From NCBI RefSeq assembly GCF_002836515.1, contig NZ_PJBC01000066.1, positions 186,001-250,000 on the forward strand: 64,000 nucleotides of DNA. Reading direction: 5' to 3'. The position numbers and the translations under genes are program-made. Under the pieces are notes generated by a model, which worked only from the letters and a program-made list of their open reading frames with translations, had not been told where the DNA came from and made no database searches. Position 1 is the first letter of the stretch. Each line of letters begins with the position of its first letter. The stretch is from Pseudomonas sp. Choline-02u-1. GTDB lineage: Bacteria > Pseudomonadota > Gammaproteobacteria > Pseudomonadales > Pseudomonadaceae. Below are positions 26,876 to 35,589 of this stretch, in pieces.

Positions 26876-26988
26876 ACAAGACGTGCGGCCTCAGGTCGCC
26901 CTTACTGTTTCTCAACTGCAGGTGTATCGTATTCGCCTTTTTGCGGATCCCTCGGGGTCTGTCGCTGATACGTGAGGTAGTTGAGTTC

Positions 26989-28365
26989 ATGTCCTTTACC
27001 CGTCGCCAAATCCTCGGTGGCCTGGCCGGTCTTGTTGTCGTTGGCGTGGGCGCGGGAGGCGCATCGCGTTACTGGCTGGGCAAGATGGCCGACGCCGAGG
27101 CCGGCCACGACTATGAGCTGATCGCTGCGCCGCTGGACGTGGAGTTGGTACCGGGGCACAAGACCGAGGCCTGGGCGTTCGGCCCGTCCGCGCCGGGCAC
27201 GGAGTTGCGTGTGCGTCAGGGCGAATGGCTGCGGGTGCGTTTCATCAATCATCTGCCGGTGGCGACCACCATTCACTGGCACGGCATTCGCCTGCCGCTG
27301 GAAATGGACGGCGTGCCTTACGTGTCGCAACTGCCGGTGTTGCCGGGTGAATACTTCGACTACAAATTCCGTGTGCCGGACGCCGGCAGCTACTGGTATC
27401 ACCCGCATGTCAGCAGCAGCGAAGAACTGGGGCGCGGGCTGGTCGGGCCGCTGATCATCGAAGAACGCGAACCGACCGGTTTCAAATACGAAAAAACCCT
27501 GAGCCTGAAGAACTGGCACGTCGACGAGCAAGGCCAGTTCGTCGAATTCAGTATCCCGCGCGAAGCGGCGCGTGGCGGTACGGCGGGGCGTCTGTCGACG
27601 ATCAACGGCGTACCGTTGCCGGTGATTGATTTGCCGGCCGGGCAGATCACTCGGGTGCGCTTGCTCAATCTTGATAACACCCTGACCTATCGCATCAACA
27701 TTCCCGGCGTTGAAGCGAAGATCTACGCCCTCGATGGCAACCCGGTCGAGCCGCGACCATTGGGCAAGGAATACTGGCTCGGCCCCGGCATGCGCATTTG
27801 CCTGGCGATCAAGGCACCAGCGGCCGGTGAAGAATTATCGCTGCGTAATGGCCCGGTTCGTCTGGGTACGCTACGTTCAGTCGCCAACACCGACGCGCCG
27901 ACGGACTGGCCGAAAGCCTTGCCGGCCAACCCGGTGGCCGAGCCGGATCTGGCCAACGCCGAGAAACTCAACTTCAATTTCGAATGGGTCGGCTCGGTGT
28001 CGGTCAATGTCGACAACGGCAAGCCGCCGAGCCTGTGGCAAATCAATGGCAAGGCCTGGGACATCACCGACAAGACGTGTGCTGACCGACCGATTGCCAG
28101 CCTGAAACTGGGTCAGAGCTATATTTTCGAACTGAAGAACATGACCCAGTACCAGCACCCGATTCACTTGCATGGCATGAGCTTCAAGGTGATTGCCTCG
28201 AACCGGCACAAGGTCGTTCCGTATTTCACCGACACTTATCTGCTGGGCAAGAACGAGCGCGCGCAAGTGGCGCTGGTCGCGGATAACCCGGGGGTGTGGA
28301 TGTTCCACTGCCACGTGATCGACCACATGGAAACCGGCCTGATGGCCGCGATCGAGGTGAAGTGA
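26989..28365 (+). CDS. Periplasmic multicopper oxidase (Tat-exported)
   Basis: 458 residues. The N-terminus SFTRRQILGG followed by a hydrophobic run is a twin-arginine signal, so it is exported folded. All four copper-ligand clusters are present: IHWHGIRL, YWYHPHVSS, HPIHLHGMSF and HCHVIDHMETGLM near the C-terminus. It therefore should oxidise small substrates (phenols, cuprous ion or similar) with reduction of oxygen. A resemblance to laccase/CotA-type enzymes is clear, but the substrate cannot be read. It lacks the methionine-rich loop typical of CueO. Its stop overlaps the tadA start by one base. Confidence 0.9.
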   Translation: MSFTRRQILGGLAGLVVVGVGAGGASRYWLGKMADAEAGHDYELIAAPLDVELVPGHKTEAWAFGPSAPGTELRVRQGEWLRVRFINHLPVATTIHWHGIRLPLEMDGVPYVSQLPVLPGEYFDYKFRVPDAGSYWYHPHVSSSEELGRGLVGPLIIEEREPTGFKYEKTLSLKNWHVDEQGQFVEFSIPREAARGGTAGRLSTINGVPLPVIDLPAGQITRVRLLNLDNTLTYRINIPGVEAKIYALDGNPVEPRPLGKEYWLGPGMRICLAIKAPAAGEELSLRNGPVRLGTLRSVANTDAPTDWPKALPANPVAEPDLANAEKLNFNFEWVGSVSVNVDNGKPPSLWQINGKAWDITDKTCADRPIASLKLGQSYIFELKNMTQYQHPIHLHGMSFKVIASNRHKVVPYFTDTYLLGKNERAQVALVADNPGVWMFHCHVIDHMETGLMAAIEVK

Positions 28366-28862
28366 TGCGCCAGATCCGCCCGGCGGCGATCATCGACCGC
28401 AGCCGCGACCGCGACTTCATGCGCGAAGCCCTGACCCTCGCCGCACAGGGCGCCGCTCTCGGTGAAGTGCCGGTGGGCGCGGTACTGGTGCAGGATGGTG
28501 TGATCATCGGGCGCGGCTTCAATTGCCCGATCAGCACCAGCGACCCGAGTGCCCACGCTGAGATGGTCGCGATTCGCGCCGCCGCGCAGGCGGTGGACAA
28601 CTATCGCCTGCCGGGCAGCACGCTGTATGTGACGCTGGAACCGTGCAGCATGTGCGCCGGGCTGATCGTGCATTCGCGAGTGGCGCGGGTGGTGTATGGC
28701 GCGCTGGAGCCAAAAGCCGGAATTGTGCAGAGCCAGGGGCAGTTTTTCACCCAGGGCTTTTTGAATCACCGGGTGTTGTATGAGGGTGGGGTGTTGGCTG
28801 AAGAGTGTGGGGCTGTGCTGACCGAATTCTTTCGCGCCAGACGCGCAAAATCCGCTGAATAA
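28365..28862 (+). CDS. tadA: tRNA adenosine(34) deaminase TadA
   Basis: 165 residues. TadA converts A34 to inosine in tRNA-Arg(ACG). The zinc deaminase motifs are complete: H64-A-E66 in SAHAEMVAIR and PCSMC with C94 and C97. GEVPVGAVLV and the RVVYGALEPKAGIV segment are typical. The ATG shares its A with the stop of the multicopper oxidase gene (TGATG), so translation is likely coupled, although the two functions are unrelated. Essential in most bacteria. Confidence 0.95.
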   Translation: MRQIRPAAIIDRSRDRDFMREALTLAAQGAALGEVPVGAVLVQDGVIIGRGFNCPISTSDPSAHAEMVAIRAAAQAVDNYRLPGSTLYVTLEPCSMCAGLIVHSRVARVVYGALEPKAGIVQSQGQFFTQGFLNHRVLYEGGVLAEECGAVLTEFFRARRAKSAE

Positions 28863-28937
28863 ATACCGCCCCATTAAGAAACGAGCAGGTTCACTTCCTC
28901 AAAAGACGACATTTCAACGGCACAAATGCGCTTGCAA

Positions 28938-29030
28938 TGTGGGAGCGGGCTTGCGCGCGAAGACGGTGATTCAGGCAACCATTTATCGTCTGACACACCG
29001 CCTTCGCGAGCAAGCCCGCTCCCACAGGGG
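28938..29030. repeat. REP-type inverted repeat pair (GTGGGAGCGGGCTTGC family)
   Basis: Left unit TGTGGGAGCGGGCTTGCGCG and right complementary unit CGCGAGCAAGCCCGCTCCCA flank a spacer of about 40 bases between convergent tadA and cmoB. Confidence 0.9.
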
Positions 29031-29051
29031 GATCTGCGCTGTGAGATCGGG

Positions 29052-30008
29052 TTATTTCTTCGCGACAATCACCGCACGCATCGGCGCCGGCAGTTCCTCG
29101 ACAGTTTTGCTGTGATCCTCAGGATCCAGAAAATCGCTCAGCGACTGATACTTCATCCACTCCGTCCCGCGCTGTTCCTCGACGGTGGTGGTGCTGACAT
29201 CCACACAGCGAATATCGGTAAAACCCGCCCGACGCAGCCACAATTCCAGCGCCGGCACCGATGGCAAAAACCACACGTTGCGCATCTGCGCATAACGATC
29301 TTCCGGCACCAGCACCTGATGCTTGTCGCCTTCGACCACCAGGGTTTCCAGCACCAGTTCGCCGCCCTTGACCAGGCAATCCTTCAGCGCCAGCAAATGC
29401 TCGATCGGCGAGCGGCGGTGATAGAACACGCCCATGGAAAACACGGTGTCGAAGCCTTCCAGATTCGGCGGCAAGTCTTCGAACGGGAACGGCAGGTGCC
29501 AGGCATTTGGCTCTGACAGGTAACGTTGCACGGCCTGGAACTGGCAGAAGAACAGCCAGTTCGGGTCGACGCCGATCACGCTGTCAGCCCCGGCGCCAAG
29601 CATGCGCCACATGTAGTAGCCGTTGCCGCAACCCACGTCGAGGATGCGTTTGCCTTTGAGATCCAGATGCGGCGCCACGCGCGACCACTTCCAGTCCGAG
29701 CGCCATTCGGTGTCGACGAGCACACCGAACAGATCGAACGGGCCTTTGCGCCACGGCGACAGGCCCATCAGTGCGGTGCGCATCTGTGCGCGGGTTTCGT
29801 CGTCGCAATCGGTGTCGAGTTTCAGCCCGTTGAGCAGGTCGACTTCGCTTGGCTGGATCTTCGGCAAGGCGTCCAGCGCACTTTGCCAGCGCTCCAGATC
29901 GCCGTGGCCTTTTTCCATTTTCTTGTCGAGTTGATGCTGCAGGGTGTTGGCCCATTCGGCCAGCGGTGTGCCGGCCAGACGGCGGGCGAGGGGGGACAGA
30001 TCAATCAT
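29052..30008 (-). CDS. cmoB: tRNA 5-(carboxymethoxy)uridine(34) synthase CmoB
   Basis: 318 residues. CmoB transfers the carboxymethyl group from carboxy-SAM to 5-hydroxyuridine at tRNA position 34, giving cmo5U. The Rossmann motif I is ILDVGCGNGYYMWRMLGAG, and the family blocks SPWRKGPFDLFGVLVDTEWRSDWKW and FPFEDLPPN are present. The start overlaps the stop of cmoA by four bases, so the two enzymes that make and use carboxy-SAM are translated together. Confidence 0.96.
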   Translation of the reverse strand: MIDLSPLARRLAGTPLAEWANTLQHQLDKKMEKGHGDLERWQSALDALPKIQPSEVDLLNGLKLDTDCDDETRAQMRTALMGLSPWRKGPFDLFGVLVDTEWRSDWKWSRVAPHLDLKGKRILDVGCGNGYYMWRMLGAGADSVIGVDPNWLFFCQFQAVQRYLSEPNAWHLPFPFEDLPPNLEGFDTVFSMGVFYHRRSPIEHLLALKDCLVKGGELVLETLVVEGDKHQVLVPEDRYAQMRNVWFLPSVPALELWLRRAGFTDIRCVDVSTTTVEEQRGTEWMKYQSLSDFLDPEDHSKTVEELPAPMRAVIVAKK

Positions 30009-30748
30009 GGCAAGGCAATCAACGAGGCAAAGTTAAGACACTGGAACCACGGCACGACTTTCGAGAACCCGGCCGCCAGCAGGCGTTCGCGGTGTTCTTC
30101 GAGGCTGTCGGGCTTCATGACGTTTTCGATGGCGCTGCGCTTCTGGGCGATTTCCAGTTCGCTGTAGCCGTTGGCGCGCTTGAACGCCACGTGCAGATCG
30201 GTGAGCAGCGCATGTTCCTCGGCATCGTTGAAGCGCAGCTTCTCCGAGAGAATCAGCGCGCCGCCGGGCACCAGCGATTGGCGAATGCGCGAGAGCAGTG
30301 CGGTGCGCTGATCCGGGGCGATGAATTGCAGGGTGAAGTTCAGCGCCACGACCGAGGCGGGCTGAAACTCAAGCGCGAGGATATCGCCCTCGATCACCTC
30401 GACGGGCAGCAATTCCTGAAACATCGAATCCTGACCGTTGAGGTATTCGCGGCAGCGCTCGACCATCGCCACCGAGTTATCCACAGCGATCACCCGGCAT
30501 CCATCGGTGCGTACGTGGCGGCGCAGGGCTTGAGTGACAGCGCCCAGCGACGAGCCGAGGTCGTAAAGGATTGTGTTGGGCTGGGCGAATTGCGCGGCGA
30601 GCACGCCGAGGTTTTCGACGATGGTCGGGTAACCCGGCACCGAGCGCTTGATCATGTCCGGGAACACCCGCACCACGTCTTCATTGAAGGCGAAGTCAGG
30701 TACCTGGGCCAAGGGCTGGGCGAATAGGCGATCGGGTTCTTTGCTCAC
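30005..30748 (-). CDS. cmoA: Carboxy-S-adenosyl-L-methionine synthase CmoA
   Basis: 247 residues. CmoA makes carboxy-SAM from SAM and prephenate. The N-terminus DRLFAQPLAQVPDFAFNEDVVRVFPDMI and the SAM loop YDLGSSLGAVTQALRR match the family, as does IEGDILALEF. It is the first gene of the cmoA-cmoB pair, which overlap by an ATGA-type junction. Confidence 0.96.
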   Translation of the reverse strand: MSKEPDRLFAQPLAQVPDFAFNEDVVRVFPDMIKRSVPGYPTIVENLGVLAAQFAQPNTILYDLGSSLGAVTQALRRHVRTDGCRVIAVDNSVAMVERCREYLNGQDSMFQELLPVEVIEGDILALEFQPASVVALNFTLQFIAPDQRTALLSRIRQSLVPGGALILSEKLRFNDAEEHALLTDLHVAFKRANGYSELEIAQKRSAIENVMKPDSLEEHRERLLAAGFSKVVPWFQCLNFASLIALP

Positions 30749-30839
30749 GGCGGCGTCCGGCGGTGTCGGTGGAAAAGGCCGGCATTTTAGCCAAAGTGGC
30801 GCGCGGATGCTTGAATTGCTGATAAGCCGAATTTGCGGT

Positions 30840-30950
30840 GATCGTTCCCTCGCTCTGCGTGGGAACGCATTCCGTGATGCTCTGCGTCACAGCAACGGCG
30901 GAACGCAGAGCGTCCCTGGCGGCGTTCCCACGCGGAGCATCGGAACGATC
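30840..30950. repeat. Complex inverted repeat, 'GATCGTTCCCACGC' family
   Basis: Outer arms GATCGTTCCCTCGCTCTGCG and CGCGGAGCATCGGAACGATC, with inner segments GTGGGAACGC and GCGTTCCCAC. It has the same core as the perfect palindrome at 3774-3804 but in a longer, partly decayed arrangement. Confidence 0.75.
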
Positions 30951-30994
30951 AATAGCGAGTTTGCTCGCAAAGAAGCCAGCGCGGTGTCCCGCCG

Positions 30995-31387
30995 TCAGTT
31001 CACCGAAATGGCGCAGTCAAAGGTTTCCACTGGCAGCACTTCTGGCGCCCAGGGTTGTTGCGAGGTCAGGCGCAAACGCCCGGTGCCGGCTGCGAAGGCC
31101 TGGAAGCGCCAGGTCGACACACCTGCCGCACCGACGACACCGGCGTCCTCCGGATTGCTATAGACCTCAGGGCTGAGCGCCCGCAATACGCCGCCGGCCG
31201 AGTCCTGAATTGCCCAGCGATAGCCCGTGGTCGGGTTGCTCGGCAGGGTAATGATCAGATTTTGCCCGGTGCTGAGCCGCACGGGGCATTCGCTTTGTTT
31301 TTCCACGGTCACGTTGTGTTTCGTTTGCGTGGCGCAAGCGGCCAGCAAGGAAAAGGCCAAGGGAAGAAACAGGCGAGTGGGGGACAT
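30995..31387 (-). CDS. icp: Chagasin-type (I42) cysteine peptidase inhibitor, lipoprotein
   Basis: 130 residues. A lipoprotein signal ends LLAAC with C18 as the lipidated residue. The mature part carries the three chagasin loops: NPTTGYRW, a GAAGVSTWRF stretch, and QPWAP in place of the usual RPW motif. I42 proteins block papain-type peptidases. The neighbour, transcribed in the same direction upstream, is a Lon-like protease; I recall the same pair as PA0778 (icp) and PA0779 (asrA) in P. aeruginosa. Target peptidase in this organism is unknown. Confidence 0.85.
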   Translation of the reverse strand: MSPTRLFLPLAFSLLAACATQTKHNVTVEKQSECPVRLSTGQNLIITLPSNPTTGYRWAIQDSAGGVLRALSPEVYSNPEDAGVVGAAGVSTWRFQAFAAGTGRLRLTSQQPWAPEVLPVETFDCAISVN

Positions 31388-31481
31388 GGGTCAGCAGCTC
31401 CGGCGGTTACGACGAACGGCGAGCATAACTGAAGATGAGACACAGTGTGACAATCTGGGAATCCAGCGTTGTCAGCACTGA

Positions 31482-31580
31482 CGCCTTCGCTGGCAAGCCA
31501 GCTCCCACAGGGTTTTGTGATGAACACAGGATATGTGAACACATCGGACACTGTGGGAGCTGGCTTGCCAGCGAAAGCGG
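31482..31580. repeat. REP-type inverted repeat pair, variant 'GTGGGAGCTGGCTTGCCAGCGAA'
   Basis: Arms CTTCGCTGGCAAGCCAGCTC and its complement, differing from the main GTGGGAGCGGGCTTGC family by a compensated change in the hairpin (GCTGGC...GCCAGC). It lies between asrA and icp. Confidence 0.88.
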
Positions 31581-31602
31581 TATAGCAGGCACTACCTGAT
31601 TA

Positions 31603-34017
31603 TCAGAAGAGCACCTTCGCCACATCGGCAAACCGCTTGGCAAAGTGCACGGTTATGCCTTCCTTCAGGTAATCCGGCAGTTCCTCGAAGTTGCCGCGGT
31701 TCGCTTCCGGCAGGATCAATTCGAAAAGCTTCTGCCGCCGCGCCGCAATCACCTTCTCACGCACCCCGCCAATCGGCAGAACATGCCCGGTCAGCGTCAG
31801 TTCGCCGGTCATTGCCACGCCTTTCTTCGGTGGCTGATTTCGCGCCAGCGACAGCAACGCACTGGCCATGGTCACGCCGGCGCTCGGGCCGTCCTTCGGC
31901 GTCGCGCCTTCCGGAACATGCAGGTGGACGAAGGCTTCGTCGAAGAACTTCGCATCACCGCCGAACTGCTTGAGGTGCGAGCTGACGTAGCTGTAGGCGA
32001 TCTCTGCCGATTCCTTCATCACATCGCCCAGTTGCCCGGTGAGTTTGAACCCACGGTTGAGTGTGTGAATCCGCGTGGCTTCGATCGGCAAGGTGGCGCC
32101 GCCCATGCTGGTCCAGGCCAGGCCGGTAATCACGCCGGTGCCGGACAACACTTGTTCGTTGCGGAACACCGGATGGCCGAGCGAGGCTTCGAGGTCTTTG
32201 GGCCCGAGTTTGATCACCGCTTTCGGATCGTCGATCAGCTTCATCACCGCTTTGCGCACCAGTTTGCCCATCTGTTTTTCCAGCTGACGCACACCGGCTT
32301 CACGGGCGTAGCCGTCGATCAGGGTTTTCAGTGCGCTGTCGCTGATGCTCAGGCTGCCTTTCGACACGCCGGCCTTTTCCAACAGCTTCGGCCACAGGTG
32401 ACGCTTGGCGATGGCGACTTTTTCTTCGGTGATATAGCCCGACAGGCGAATCACTTCCATCCGGTCCAGCAGTGGGCCGGGGATCGAGTCCAGAGTGTTG
32501 GCGGTGCAGACGAACAGGACTTTCGACAGGTCCATGCGCAGGTCGAGGTAATGGTCGAGAAATTCGACGTTCTGCTCAGGATCAAGGGTCTCCAGCAACG
32601 CCGAAGCCGGGTCGCCCTGGTAGCTCTGGCCCATCTTGTCGATCTCGTCGAGCATGATCACCGGGTTCATCACTTCGACGTCTTTCAGCGCCTGTACCAG
32701 TTTGCCCGGTTGCGCGCCGATGTAGGTGCGGCGGTGGCCCTTGATCTCGGCCTCGTCACGCATGCCGCCGAGGCTGAAGCGGTAGAACGGCCGTCCCAGC
32801 GATTCGGCGATGGATTTGCCGACACTGGTTTTACCCACGCCCGGCGGACCGACCAGCAGCACGATCGAACCGCTGATCTCGCCTTTGTAAGCACCGACGG
32901 CGAGGAATTCGAGGATGCGATCCTTGATGTCGTCCAGACCCGCGTGGTGCTTGTCGAGGACTTTGCGTGCGTGTTTGAGGTCGAGTTTGTCTTTGCCGTA
33001 CACGCCCCACGGTACCGAGGTTGCCCAGTCCAGATAATTGCGCGTGACCGCGTATTCCGGCGAGCCGGTTTCGAGGATCGACAGTTTGTGGGTTTCTTCT
33101 TCCAGGCGCTTCTGCACCTGCGCCGGCAGGGTTTTGCCTTCGAGGCGCTGCTGGAACTGTTCGAGGTCGGCACTGCGGTCATCCTTGGTCAGACCGAGTT
33201 CCTGCTGGATAACCTTGAGTTGTTCCTTGAGGAAGAACTCGCGCTGATGCTCGCCGATCTTGCGGTTAACTTCAGCTGAAATCTCTTTCTGCAGGCGCGC
33301 GACTTCGACTTCCTTGCGCAGCATCGGCAGGACTTTTTCCATGCGCTTGAGCATCGGCACGCAGTCGAGCACTTCCTGCAGTTCAGGCCCGGTGGCAGAT
33401 GTGAGCGCGGCGGCGAAGTCGGTCAGCGGCGACGGGTCGTTGGGGCTGAAGCGGTTGAGGTAGTTCTTCAGCTCTTCGCTGTACAGCGGGTTGAGCGGCA
33501 GCAGCTCCTTGATCGCATTGATCAGCGCCATGCCGTAAGCCTTGACCTCATCGGTCGGCTCGGTCGGCTGGTGCGGGTATTCGACCTCCACCAGATACGG
33601 TGGGCGGTGATGTTTGAGCCAGGTCTTGATGCGCACGCGGCTCAGCCCCTGGGCGACGAATTGCAGTTTGCCGTTCTCGCGACTGGCGTGGTGAACCTTG
33701 ACCAGCGTGCCGTATTCCGGAAGGGCGCCGGTGTTGAAGTGGCGCGGGTCTTCCTGGGGCGTGTCCATGAAGAACAGGGCCAGGGAGTGGTGTTCGGATT
33801 TGCTGACCAGTTCGAGAGTTTCGGCCCACGGTTCTTCGTTGACGATGACCGGCAGGACCTGGGCCGGGAAGAACGGGCGGTTGTGGATCGGGATGATGTA
33901 CACCTTGTCCGGCAGGTTTTGCCCAGGCAGCGCCAGGCCGGTGCCGGAAGAGGTGTGTTCGATGTGGTCGCTTTCGAAATCGTCGTGGTTGTCCGGGCGA
34001 TCTTGCTGGTCGGTCAT
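31603..34017 (-). CDS. asrA: Lon-family ATP-dependent protease (AsrA-like, second Lon)
   Basis: 804 residues. The order is LON N-terminal domain, coiled coil, AAA+ module with Walker A GPPGVGKTS and Walker B MLDEIDKM, then the peptidase domain. The catalytic dyad is S712 in DGPSAGV and K755 in VREKVIAA, 43 residues apart as in E. coli Lon. The sequence differs from housekeeping Lon (extended acidic N-terminus, HALF-type YIIPIHNRPFFPAQVLPV opening). With the adjacent inhibitor gene it matches P. aeruginosa AsrA, linked to heat and aminoglycoside stress. The start MTDQQDRPDNHDDFE was chosen; a longer frame lacks similarity. Confidence 0.8.
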   Translation of the reverse strand: MTDQQDRPDNHDDFESDHIEHTSSGTGLALPGQNLPDKVYIIPIHNRPFFPAQVLPVIVNEEPWAETLELVSKSEHHSLALFFMDTPQEDPRHFNTGALPEYGTLVKVHHASRENGKLQFVAQGLSRVRIKTWLKHHRPPYLVEVEYPHQPTEPTDEVKAYGMALINAIKELLPLNPLYSEELKNYLNRFSPNDPSPLTDFAAALTSATGPELQEVLDCVPMLKRMEKVLPMLRKEVEVARLQKEISAEVNRKIGEHQREFFLKEQLKVIQQELGLTKDDRSADLEQFQQRLEGKTLPAQVQKRLEEETHKLSILETGSPEYAVTRNYLDWATSVPWGVYGKDKLDLKHARKVLDKHHAGLDDIKDRILEFLAVGAYKGEISGSIVLLVGPPGVGKTSVGKSIAESLGRPFYRFSLGGMRDEAEIKGHRRTYIGAQPGKLVQALKDVEVMNPVIMLDEIDKMGQSYQGDPASALLETLDPEQNVEFLDHYLDLRMDLSKVLFVCTANTLDSIPGPLLDRMEVIRLSGYITEEKVAIAKRHLWPKLLEKAGVSKGSLSISDSALKTLIDGYAREAGVRQLEKQMGKLVRKAVMKLIDDPKAVIKLGPKDLEASLGHPVFRNEQVLSGTGVITGLAWTSMGGATLPIEATRIHTLNRGFKLTGQLGDVMKESAEIAYSYVSSHLKQFGGDAKFFDEAFVHLHVPEGATPKDGPSAGVTMASALLSLARNQPPKKGVAMTGELTLTGHVLPIGGVREKVIAARRQKLFELILPEANRGNFEELPDYLKEGITVHFAKRFADVAKVLF

Positions 34018-34039
34018 GGGGCACCTGCGCAATGGGGTA

Positions 34040-34535
34040 TGGGGTCTTAGATGGGGCAGGGGTGGGGTGGTTTCAATGGGAGGGGATGTTTCTGCTTGTG
34101 TGTTCAGGGTTTTGACAGGTGTCACGCTTTTGGGCTTGGCGGCCTTTGGGCCGACCATGTTCTTTGGGGTTGGTGTGTATATCCGTTGCTGCGGTAACGG
34201 CTGCTTAGGGTTTCGCCCTGACGGCGACTCACTTTTTTGACAAACGCCTCAAAAAAGTAAGCAAAAAAACGCTTGCTCCTACGTGCGGCCCGCTCGCTGG
34301 GGCTCGGGGTTCCTTCGCTGCGGGATCGATCCGGGGGGCAGCGCCTACGGTTTGCTTCGCTGCACCTCCTCTCGCTGTGTTTGGCTGCGCCAAACGGTCG
34401 CTGCGCTCCCACCCCCGGATCAATCCCTCCACTCAGCCTTCCGACGTCGCTCGTGGATCAAGATCAAGAGCAGGCGAGCTGACACTCGGCCTATTGAGTG
34501 GTGAAGAGCTTGGTGTGCTTGGCTTTGGATTTGTG
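34040..34535. other. Non-coding stretch upstream of asrA
   Basis: No convincing gene is present. The segment 34190-34300 contains the facing tracts GACTCACTTTTTTGACAAA and CTCAAAAAAGTAAG, which can pair (CACTTTTTTGA / TCAAAAAAGT). The whole block, running from GGGTTTCGCCCTGACGGCGA to the ATCGATCCGGGGG stretch, resembles an intergenic sequence I associate with many fluorescens-group loci. Small open frames on both strands here have no ribosome site or familiar product. Confidence 0.5.
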
Positions 34536-34539
34536 GTGT

Positions 34540-34582
34540 TCTTGCCCCTCACCCCAGCCCTCTCCCGAGGGAGAGGGGCCGG
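34540..34582. repeat. Palindromic repeat 'CCCTCTCCC...GGGAGAGGG'
   Basis: CCCCTCACCCCAGCCCTCTCCC and GGGAGAGGGG form a hairpin unit. It is a third relative of the units inside the 90-base direct repeats just downstream. Confidence 0.75.
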
Positions 34583-34604
34583 TTTTTGGGCTTTTCAGAA
34601 TGTG

Positions 34605-34807
34605 AGTTCGGCTCGGTATTGCACGTCGGCGTGTCTCTCCCAAACACCTCGGTCAGTCCCCTCTCCCTCCGGGAGAGGGCTAGGGTGAGGGGCTGTTGAT
34701 TCACGCTTTGAAGCTCAAGTTCGGCTCGGTATTGCACGTCGGCGTATCTCGCCCAAACACCTCGGTCAATCCCCTCTCCCTCTGGGAGAGGGCTAGGGTG
34801 AGGGGCT
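34605..34807. repeat. Two 90-base direct repeats with internal hairpin
   Basis: Copies at 34605-34694 and 34718-34807 differ at only a few positions. Each begins AGTTCGGCTCGGTATTGCAC and ends with the CCCCTCTCCCTC..GGGAGAGGGC hairpin and TAGGGTGAGGGGCT. The period is 113 bases. The second copy abuts the DUF6124 gene stop, so the hairpin may end its transcript. Confidence 0.85.
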
Positions 34808-34809
34808 TT

Positions 34810-35184
34810 TCAGTTGTGAGTGGGGGGTTGGGATATTTCGTGGTTATCCAGTGCGCGGTTCACCGCGAGTTCGGCGAGCATGATGATTTGCTGGATCGCC
34901 AGGATGGTGCGTCGCTGCGGCAGTTCGATGTAGGCGGCGATGTCGCTGGTCATGAGGCTGGCTTGGGCCAGGGATTCGCAGGCGTGTACCAGCAGGCTTT
35001 CGTTGTCTTGATCGGGGGCGACCTGGAACATGGTGCTGGGCTTGTGGAAGCGCAGGGTTAAGGCGTTGGGTTTGAGGTAGTGGTCGAGGGCGCGTTCGGC
35101 GGCGTCGTGGAATCTTTTTGAGCCGGGGAATTCGTAGGGGGTAGTGTCGTCCGCTGCGGGCGGATTGGGGGTTGGTTTGATCAT
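34810..35184 (-). CDS. DUF6124 family small protein
   Basis: 124 residues, helical and cytosolic by composition, with no signal or membrane segment. The segments ERALDHYLKP, LLVHACESLAQAS and TILAIQQIIMLAELAVNRALD match the DUF6124 family I recall as common and often multi-copy in Pseudomonas. The start codon follows a leader of at least 200 bases with strong predicted folding (separate entry), so expression is probably controlled at the RNA level. No biochemical role is known to me. Confidence 0.75.
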   Translation of the reverse strand: MIKPTPNPPAADDTTPYEFPGSKRFHDAAERALDHYLKPNALTLRFHKPSTMFQVAPDQDNESLLVHACESLAQASLMTSDIAAYIELPQRRTILAIQQIIMLAELAVNRALDNHEISQPPTHN

Positions 35185-35211
35185 GGTGAATACTCAGTTG
35201 GTGAAAGTGGA

Positions 35212-35390
35212 GCTGCCTTCGATTGCCGCGACGCAATCTGAGGTGGCAGCTGTACGCGGGTTCGCGGACCGATAACTGAGAAATCGGCATACCTCCAAGG
35301 ACGGTATCCCGCGCACAGCCGCCATGACACAAGCTACAGGCACCGAGGTGCCGTGAGGTTGGCGATTATGCATCAGTTATCGGGCCGCGA
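35212..35390 (-). ncRNA. Structured leader upstream of the DUF6124 gene (possible cis-regulatory RNA)
   Basis: Outer stem: 35262-35279 (TCGCGGACCGATAACTGA) pairs with 35373-35390, 17 of 18 positions. Inside it, two arms form a three-way junction. One is 35320-35324 / 35360-35364 closing a perfect GGCACC-GA-GGTGCC hairpin (35339-35352). The other is GGCATACC / GGTATCCC (35286-35310, one mismatch). A separate hairpin, 35212-35250, has stems GCTGCC/GGCAGC and GATTGC/GCAATC. All lie 28-206 bases upstream of the DUF6124 ATG. Pairing is read directly; that it is transcribed and regulatory is inference. Confidence 0.5.
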
Positions 35391-35589
35391 CGCCCGTTCG
35401 CTGAATTTGCAGCGACCCTCAGAGCCTATCCACCCCACTTCCGACGCACAACCGACGCGACTTGTGGGAAAAACTCCGCGCAATCACCAGTTTCTGTAGG
35501 ACAAGCACAGTTCCTACAAAATGGTATTGCTCGCGTCGTGCTGGTACAGCAGGCCGATTTGCAGTCAACACAAATCGTGACCGGATAAT

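Noticed and set aside
34190..34300. Paired A/T tracts as a terminator for asrA or for a gene on the plus strand
   Set aside because: No gene ends close enough on either strand, and the arms are 20 bases apart in an otherwise unassigned repeat-like block.
35262..35390. Reading the structured element as an integron attC site
   Set aside because: Terminal GTTRRRY / RYYYAAC core sites are absent, and no integrase or cassette array is near.
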